Below are positions 61,909-64,000 of a DNA stretch of 64,000 bases, piece after piece. Location of the stretch: assembly GCF_001708965.1 (NCBI RefSeq), contig NZ_LVJW01000003.1, positions 1,302,001-1,366,000 of the forward strand, read 5' to 3'. Numbering within the stretch: the stretch's first letter is position 1; every line of letters begins with the position of its first letter. The notes under the pieces were generated by a model. The model was not told where the DNA came from. It saw only the letters and a program-made list of their open reading frames with translations, and ran no database searches. Origin of the DNA: Candidatus Thiodiazotropha endoloripes. Its GTDB lineage: Bacteria; Pseudomonadota; Gammaproteobacteria; Chromatiales; Chromatiaceae. A program made the position numbers and the translations under genes.

Positions 61909-64000
61909 CTTGAGCCTCCCGGGTTGGTGCGAAGATCCAGGGTATAGGGGAAATCCGGATTGATCCTCTCTTCAGTCAGATTGATCGTGCCGCCGGTATG
62001 GCCGTGGTCATGGAAGCGGGCCAGGCGACGGGCTTCGGCTTCGTTTGCATTGACTGGAAAGGTTTCATAGTGGCGTCCACCGGGATGGGCGACATGGTAG
62101 GTGCAGCCACCCAGGGATGTGCGGTTCCAGGTATCCACGATGTCGAACACCAGTGGCGCATGACTGCCGATGGTGGGGTGCAAGCCGGAAGGCGGTTGCC
62201 AGGCTTTGAAGCGAACTCCCGCCACATACTCACCATGGGTGCCGGTATTGTGCAGTGGTAACGGCCTGCCATTGCAGGTGACCGCGTGTCGACCAGGCGT
62301 GATGCCTTTGATTCTGGTCTGCAGCCGTTCCACTGAGGAGTCTACAAAACGGGCGGTCCCCTGGACCGTCACCTCTTCTCCCAACACGTTCCAGGGCTCG
62401 ATGGCGAAGCGTAACTCCAGCTCCAGATCATCCACATTGATGGTGCCGTAGCGGGGGAAGCGGAACTCCAGAAACGGATCAAACCATGGGTTCTCAAACG
62501 CATAACCCGCGCGGTTGAGATCATTCACCACATCGGCCAGATCCCGGGCGACGAAATGGGGCAGCATAAACCGGTCGTGCAGTTCGGTACCCCAGCTGAC
62601 TGGTGCCCGGTCATAGGGGGTATCCCAGAAGCGGGCGATCAGAGCGCGCAGCAGCAACATCTGCAGTGCACTCATCTGCGCGTGGGGTGGCATCTCAAAG
62701 CCACGGAATTCAACCAGGCCAAGACGGCCGCTGGGGCTGTCCGGAGAGTAGAGTTTATCGATACAGAATTCAGACCGGTGGGTGTTGCCGGTCAGATCCA
62801 CCAGCAGATGGCGAAGAATCCGGTCCACCAGCCAGGGGGCCGGAGTATCCCCAGGGGGCATCGCGCTGAAGGCGATGCCCAGCTCATAGAGGGAGTCGTC
62901 CCTCGCCTCATCCACCCTGGGTGCCTGGGATGTGGGGCCGATGAAGAGTCCGGAAAAGAGGTAGGAGAGAGCCGGATGGTGTTGCCAATAGGTCAACAGA
63001 CTGCGTAGCAGATGTGGGCGTCGCAGTATCGGACTGTCAGCGGGATCGGCAGCACCGATGGTGACATGGTTGCCACCACCGGTACCCGAGTGGCGACCAT
63101 CGAGCATGAACTTCTCTGTACCCAGGCGGGATTGTCTTGCCTCTTCATAGAGGGTCTGATTGAGCTGCACCAGTTCCCGCCAACTGCTGCTGGGTTGAAT
63201 GTTGACCTCGATGACACCCGGGTCAGGTGTGATCTGCAGACGCTCCAGTCTGGGATCCTTGGGCGGTTCGTATCCCTCCATGATCACCCCGTAACCGGTC
63301 TCTACCGCTGCGGCCTCGATCGCATTGACCAGATCCAGATAGTGTTCCAGCTCAGTCAATGGGGGCAGAAAAATATGCAGGTGTCCCGACCTGGATTCCA
63401 CACACAAGGCGGTCCTTATCAGAGCCTGGCCATGGATCTCGTCGTCCTGCTCAAACAGCGAGGGATCGTCGGCTGCCATGGGTGCTTCCGGCAGTGGGAT
63501 GGTCATACCACTTTGGGTCAGGCGCAGTCGATCTTTGATTTCCGGCTGTAACTGCCGTTCATCAAAGGGATCCCGGGGATGTATCTCATGACGCTCCTCG
63601 GCCTTCTCCCAGCGTAGAGAGTCCAGCGGGAGTCTATAACCCATCGGTGAGTCGCCGGGTATCAGATACATATTGCCACGCCGGAAGTTCCAGGGATTGC
63701 TCACCCAGCTCTCCTGACGGTAGTCCCAGGCGATGGGCAGAGCGTAACCGACCACCTTCTGCAGACCCTGTTCAAAGACCCGGCGCAAGCGGCTCCGTTC
63801 CAGAGGATCTTTCAACTTGCTGTCGAGCACATCCACATTCGCCGGCAGGGTACCCTCTTTCCACAGATAGTAGAGGTTGTCCTCCATGCCCGGTACCACA
63901 TAGCGGTCATCCAGCAGATCGAGGTGCTTCTGAATATGCCGGATCAACAACTGGGCATGGTGAGCGTTGTATTCGCTCGATGAGTCAGGCTGGTCCAACA
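61905..64000 (-). CDS. DUF2126 transglutaminase-like family protein, N-terminus missing
   Basis: The frame is open through the right edge; about 697 residues of the C-terminal part are visible. They match DUF2126, with SGHLHIFLPPL, TPDPGVIEVNIQPSSSW, GRHSGTGGGNHVTIG, HRSEFCIDKLYSPDSPSGRLGLVEFRGFEMPPHAQM and a final MDQ-to-NPGG tail. Full-length family members carry an N-terminal transglutaminase (papain-like) domain, which would lie outside the window. It heads the ATP-grasp/alpha-E cassette and overlaps the ATP-grasp gene by ATGA. Confidence 0.93.
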   Translation of the reverse strand, partial: LDQPDSSSEYNAHHAQLLIRHIQKHLDLLDDRYVVPGMEDNLYYLWKEGTLPANVDVLDSKLKDPLERSRLRRVFEQGLQKVVGYALPIAWDYRQESWVSNPWNFRRGNMYLIPGDSPMGYRLPLDSLRWEKAEERHEIHPRDPFDERQLQPEIKDRLRLTQSGMTIPLPEAPMAADDPSLFEQDDEIHGQALIRTALCVESRSGHLHIFLPPLTELEHYLDLVNAIEAAAVETGYGVIMEGYEPPKDPRLERLQITPDPGVIEVNIQPSSSWRELVQLNQTLYEEARQSRLGTEKFMLDGRHSGTGGGNHVTIGAADPADSPILRRPHLLRSLLTYWQHHPALSYLFSGLFIGPTSQAPRVDEARDDSLYELGIAFSAMPPGDTPAPWLVDRILRHLLVDLTGNTHRSEFCIDKLYSPDSPSGRLGLVEFRGFEMPPHAQMSALQMLLLRALIARFWDTPYDRAPVSWGTELHDRFMLPHFVARDLADVVNDLNRAGYAFENPWFDPFLEFRFPRYGTINVDDLELELRFAIEPWNVLGEEVTVQGTARFVDSSVERLQTRIKGITPGRHAVTCNGRPLPLHNTGTHGEYVAGVRFKAWQPPSGLHPTIGSHAPLVFDIVDTWNRTSLGGCTYHVAHPGGRHYETFPVNANEAEARRLARFHDHGHTGGTINLTEERINPDFPYTLDLRTNPGGSR

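Noticed and set aside
1-64000. CRISPR array
   Set aside because: No regularly spaced direct repeats with unique spacers were seen; the only array is the three-unit TGTAAC operator.

Overview
The window looks like a chromosome segment of a free-living or symbiotic marine or sediment gammaproteobacterium. The gene content points that way: dgt, tcdA, a Cpx-like system, ExbBD-TonB, PiT and EamA transporters, c-di-GMP enzymes, a multihaem cytochrome and a large Mrp/complex-I-like respiratory operon. A sulfur-oxidising lineage of the Sedimenticola/Thiodiazotropha kind is my guess, not something the sequence proves. Base composition is uneven: about 24-27.7 kb is AT-rich and carries an insertion sequence, while 31-33.6 kb and 48-64 kb are GC-richer.

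Layout. 1-3.8 kb: a DUF1501/DUF1800 secreted pair cut by the left edge. 3.8-5 kb: a long non-coding stretch with tRNA-Asp. 5-10.8 kb: a small membrane protein, then a TonB receptor / periplasmic protein / membrane GGDEF-EAL cluster. 11-18.8 kb: phosphate transporter, DUF2959 lipoprotein, EamA exporter, dgt, and a Cpx-like two-component system behind a Spy/CpxP-like gene that has three 10-bp-phased TGTAAC repeats upstream. 19.3-30 kb: an ABC-type binding protein with a CZB-tailed GGDEF-EAL protein, tcdA, a methyltransferase, a DsbA-like protein, an IS481-family element with a frameshift, and a CZB-tailed chemoreceptor. 30.5-33.6 kb: a TlpA-like protein and a lexA-dinB-SRAP-like SOS cassette whose promoter carries two GTTC-N7-GTTC operators. 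33.8-40 kb: a small membrane protein, a two-component system and a nine-haem PKD cytochrome. 40-46.6 kb: a seven-gene overlapping operon (TonB receptor, periplasmic protein, membrane Fe-S protein, CcdA/TauE-like protein, ExbB, ExbD, TonB) behind a Fur-like box.

47.5-59.4 kb holds the most striking system: a 14-gene operon on the minus strand, mrpE-F-G-(MbhD-like)-(MbhE+MrpB)-C-D-(NuoL-like)-nuoH-B-C-D-(NuoI::GltD fusion)-ferritin-like. Gene content resembles the archaeal and Thermotogales Mbx/Mbs-type respiratory complexes. The small subunit has a hydrogenase-style CxxCxxE, the large subunit lacks the NiFe ligands, and the electron-input subunit is a fusion of a NuoI-like ferredoxin with a GltD/NfnB-like flavoprotein. 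It should oxidise NAD(P)H or a ferredoxin-like donor and couple this to Na+ or H+ translocation. 59.5-64 kb holds the alpha-E / ATP-grasp / DUF2126 peptide-ligase cassette, cut by the right edge.

A 35-nt palindromic repeat occurs in two near-identical full copies (18.2 and 47.1 kb), with two partial copies (32.9 and 4.5 kb). No CRISPR array, rRNA or prophage was seen.
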